Of a stretch of 64,000 bases of DNA, positions 62,337 to 64,000 are shown one piece after another. Made by a program: the position numbers and the translations under genes. The DNA is from an uncultured Oscillospiraceae bacterium (lineage in GTDB: Bacteria; Bacillota; Clostridia; Oscillospirales; Ruminococcaceae). The notes beneath the pieces are model-generated. The model saw nothing but the letters and a program-made list of their open reading frames with translations, did no database searches and was not told the DNA's origin. The first letter of the stretch is position 1. Each line of letters begins with the position of its first letter. Location: positions 39,022 to 103,021 of the forward strand of contig CAJUHS010000011.1 in the NCBI GenBank assembly GCA_910586535.1, given 5' to 3'.

Positions 62337-63485
62337 TCAAAATCTGACATCAATATCATTAACAGTAACATTCGGGTTGTCAAGGTCAATAACAAGGCAC
62401 TTCCTACCGTCCCGAACGCCTATCCGCACGTTGTCCATATTGTACCCCGCAACATTTACGGTCGCTCCGAGAGCCTTTATAACCACCTTGTTTTCAACAA
62501 GATTGGAGGCGGTAAGACCCTCCGCGCCGTTCACCGCGTCATTGAAAATATCGGGGAGGGCTTTCAGCCTTTTCGCGTCAACGCCAACATCTGAAAGTAT
62601 GCTTTCAAGCTTGTCCGCGTCGATTTTAGGCAGCTCAGTACTACCCTCATAGTTGGCTGCGATTTTGCTCAATTCCCCATTCACCTGCGTAATAAGCGCA
62701 TAACTCAAATCGTCTCCCAAAACCGCCGAAAGTATCTTCCCGAAAGCCGCCTTTTCGCTTTGGCAGGTCATGGCAAAATCACAGTCCAGCACATCTTCAA
62801 CCATTGAAACATTGGGCTTCTTTGGCGTTTTGTTGTAGACTAAAACGCTGTACGGATCGGGCTGACGGTTGCTGAAAACGGGGTACAGAAAGCCGTCCGC
62901 AGGGGTCTTGCTGATAAGCAGGTCAGTGTTGCTCTTTTTGATAATGGAGGCGTTGTTCCTGTCGAAGATCAAGCCGTCGTCCCCAGTGCAGGCGGGGCAA
63001 AGAGCGGTTACGATAAAATTGTATTCGCCCTCTCTGTCACCGAAATCCTCGTCGTTTTCGTCGCGGCAGGAGGTAATGCTGTATGTACAGTACCCGATGA
63101 TAATAGCGTACGCGCCGCTGCAATCGTACTCGGAAACTATTTTATGCAACAGAGGGTCGACCGCGTGTGCGTATTCGCCCTCTGTATCTTTAAGCCTTGC
63201 CCATAAAGCAAGCGCAAGAGAGTCGTGTATACTGTCGTCCTCATAGGCTCTTTCGGGAAAAGTGTACTCCACAAGATGTTTTCCAAGACTGCCGCCGAGA
63301 ACCTTTCGCAAGGTCTCAAACATGACCGTACCCTCGTTCTCGGGAATAAGCGAATAATTTTTATTCTCCTTGTAAAGCACATTCTTCTCGGGGTCAACAT
63401 ACGCCGTCAGGACGCGGCTAAGCGTAAAGAAGCCGCTGCTCTCGCTGAAATTCTTTCTGATTTCCGACAATTCTTTTTTGTTCAT
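62337..63485 (-). CDS. DUF4317 protein
   Basis: Protein of 382 residues; MNKKELSEIRKNFSE…FTLSRVLTAYVDPEKNV and the segment YNFIVTALCPACTG match DUF4317, common in Clostridia. Function unknown. Its presence in a prophage is less usual, as the family is otherwise chromosomal. Confidence 0.8.
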   Translation of the reverse strand: MNKKELSEIRKNFSESSGFFTLSRVLTAYVDPEKNVLYKENKNYSLIPENEGTVMFETLRKVLGGSLGKHLVEYTFPERAYEDDSIHDSLALALWARLKDTEGEYAHAVDPLLHKIVSEYDCSGAYAIIIGYCTYSITSCRDENDEDFGDREGEYNFIVTALCPACTGDDGLIFDRNNASIIKKSNTDLLISKTPADGFLYPVFSNRQPDPYSVLVYNKTPKKPNVSMVEDVLDCDFAMTCQSEKAAFGKILSAVLGDDLSYALITQVNGELSKIAANYEGSTELPKIDADKLESILSDVGVDAKRLKALPDIFNDAVNGAEGLTASNLVENKVVIKALGATVNVAGYNMDNVRIGVRDGRKCLVIDLDNPNVTVNDIDVRF

Positions 63486-63506
63486 GGTGTGTAACTCCTT
63501 TCAAAT

Positions 63507-63851
63507 TTAAACAAATTCTTTCGGCGGCAATTCAAAGTCGTTACCGCATTTGCGCCATAAATGCAGACAGTACGGGTGATTGTTTATGTAGTCCGATTTC
63601 GGCGGGTGGAACTGCACAACGCACTCATTGTCGTACCAAAATATATCCTTGACCCTGCACATTTCCTCCCAGGTCGGACAGCGGTTTGAGTATGACACGC
63701 TGACGTGTTCCCAACCCATTCCCCAAGAGAAAACCACAATAGCGGGTTTGGACTTTGTGCCGCGAAGATACAGCTTTCCGCAGCCGCCGTCTATTCCTGT
63801 CTGTTGTATCATGAGACCGTTCGCCTGTTGGATTTCTAAAAGAGATTTCAT
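63507..63851 (-). CDS. DUF7694-like phage protein, 114 residues
   Basis: The phrase SWGMGWEHVSVSYSNRCPTWEEMCRVKDIFW is frequent in a phage protein family located near replication genes. Start at 63851 behind GGAGGT; coupled to a short upstream frame. Confidence 0.75.
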   Translation of the reverse strand: MKSLLEIQQANGLMIQQTGIDGGCGKLYLRGTKSKPAIVVFSWGMGWEHVSVSYSNRCPTWEEMCRVKDIFWYDNECVVQFHPPKSDYINNHPYCLHLWRKCGNDFELPPKEFV

Positions 63852-63895
63852 TTTGTACCTCCATTTGCTTCTACATCTTTTTTTACTGCGTTCAT
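63848..63895 (-). CDS. Possible 15-residue coupling peptide
   Basis: ATG 63895 behind AGGAAC, ending TGA over the next ATG. Its last codons contain the ribosome site of the DUF7694-like gene, so it may couple their translation. Weak support. Confidence 0.25.
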   Translation of the reverse strand: MNAVKKDVEANGGTK

Positions 63896-63896
63896 T

Positions 63897-64000
63897 TTAA
63901 TCAGTTCCTTTCAAATTATTATAAACAACCACCATAGACGGAAACGGGGCAGGATAAGCAGTATTGCCGCATTCATCGGTAAAATGCAGTCTGCCGCGAA
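63897..64000 (-). CDS. DNA N-6-adenine methyltransferase, C-terminal end (partial)
   Basis: Only the last 34 residues are visible: RGRLHFTDECGNTAYPAPFP followed by SMVVVYNN, the standard tail of phage Dam-like adenine methylases (RGRL…APFPS…VV). The gene extends beyond the right edge. Confidence 0.75.
   Translation of the reverse strand, partial: RGRLHFTDECGNTAYPAPFPSMVVVYNNLKGTD

Larger units (their letters stand above)
25232..64000 (-). mobile_element. Prophage with contractile tail (PBSX-like), incomplete at the right edge
   Basis: From the tRNA-fragment attachment site rightward, gene content is continuous phage: accessory genes, lysogeny switch, lysis, tail, head and packaging modules, then pre-terminase genes running off the window. 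Late genes read leftward. A tail sheath, tube, gpD-like hub, gp25-like, J and spike proteins define a myovirus-type tail. Integrase and replication genes are not in the window and should lie to the right, next to the intact tRNA. All structural genes appear intact apart from the intron insertion, so the phage may be functional. Confidence 0.88.

Overview
The window looks like a chromosome segment of an anaerobic low-to-moderate GC Clostridia bacterium, most likely Oscillospiraceae/Ruminococcus-like. This is an inference from a zinc-finger ClpE, the GGGtGRT/NifU-like gene pair, tRNA genes with encoded CCA and strong GGAGG ribosome sites. No rRNA or other species marker is present.

Layout. Positions 1-7070 are ordinary chromosome, all on the plus strand: the end of a CvpA-like gene, clpE, a tRNA-Gly/Arg/His operon with a textbook promoter, a cupin, a GNAT acetyltransferase, a broken DUF2441 gene, and the two-gene Fe-S scaffold/GGGtGRT operon. 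Positions 7100-14700 are a graveyard of mobile DNA: a tyrosine integrase tail, a conjugative-element helicase/methylase tail, a HigBA-type toxin-antitoxin pair, a tandem ribbon-helix-helix protein, a Rep-like protein and a large serine recombinase that lost its catalytic domain. Positions 14900-25200 are an AT-rich island: a frameshifted ~900-residue gene of unknown function, a stem-loop-rich spacer, a 1,352-residue NACHT NTPase (probable defence gene) with a divergent 83-residue gene, an IS21 remnant and an intact IS3-family transposase.

From 25232 to the right edge the window is a prophage with a contractile (PBSX-like myovirus) tail. Its left limit is a tRNA 3'-end fragment followed by the original tRNA terminator, so the intact tRNA and the integrase should lie beyond 64000. 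Reading left to right: small accessory genes, a divergent repressor switch, an antirepressor, a membrane 'moron' resembling TRADD-N-associated proteins, lysis genes (XhlA-like, holin, amidase), then fibre, baseplate, tape measure, tail tube, sheath, neck, capsid, scaffold, portal and terminase, nearly all transcribed leftward. The terminase is preceded by an inserted accessory cargo (DUF2442/DUF4160/RHH and four rightward genes), a ParB-like/PAPS-reductase-like pair, a small-terminase-like gene, a phage tRNA-Gln, an ArpU-like regulator, a DUF5131 protein, DUF4317, DUF7694 and the end of a DNA adenine methylase.

The strongest unusual observations are: (1) a group I intron with an HNH endonuclease interrupting the tape-measure gene, with exon borders and P7 elements readable; (2) a 362/363-bp near-perfect inverted duplication 29 kb apart inside the prophage; (3) the tRNA-fragment attachment site that fixes the prophage edge; (4) the NACHT island; (5) the prophage-borne TRADD-N-associated-like membrane protein; (6) an exact A_AAA_AAG slippery heptamer at the frame change of the decayed island gene.
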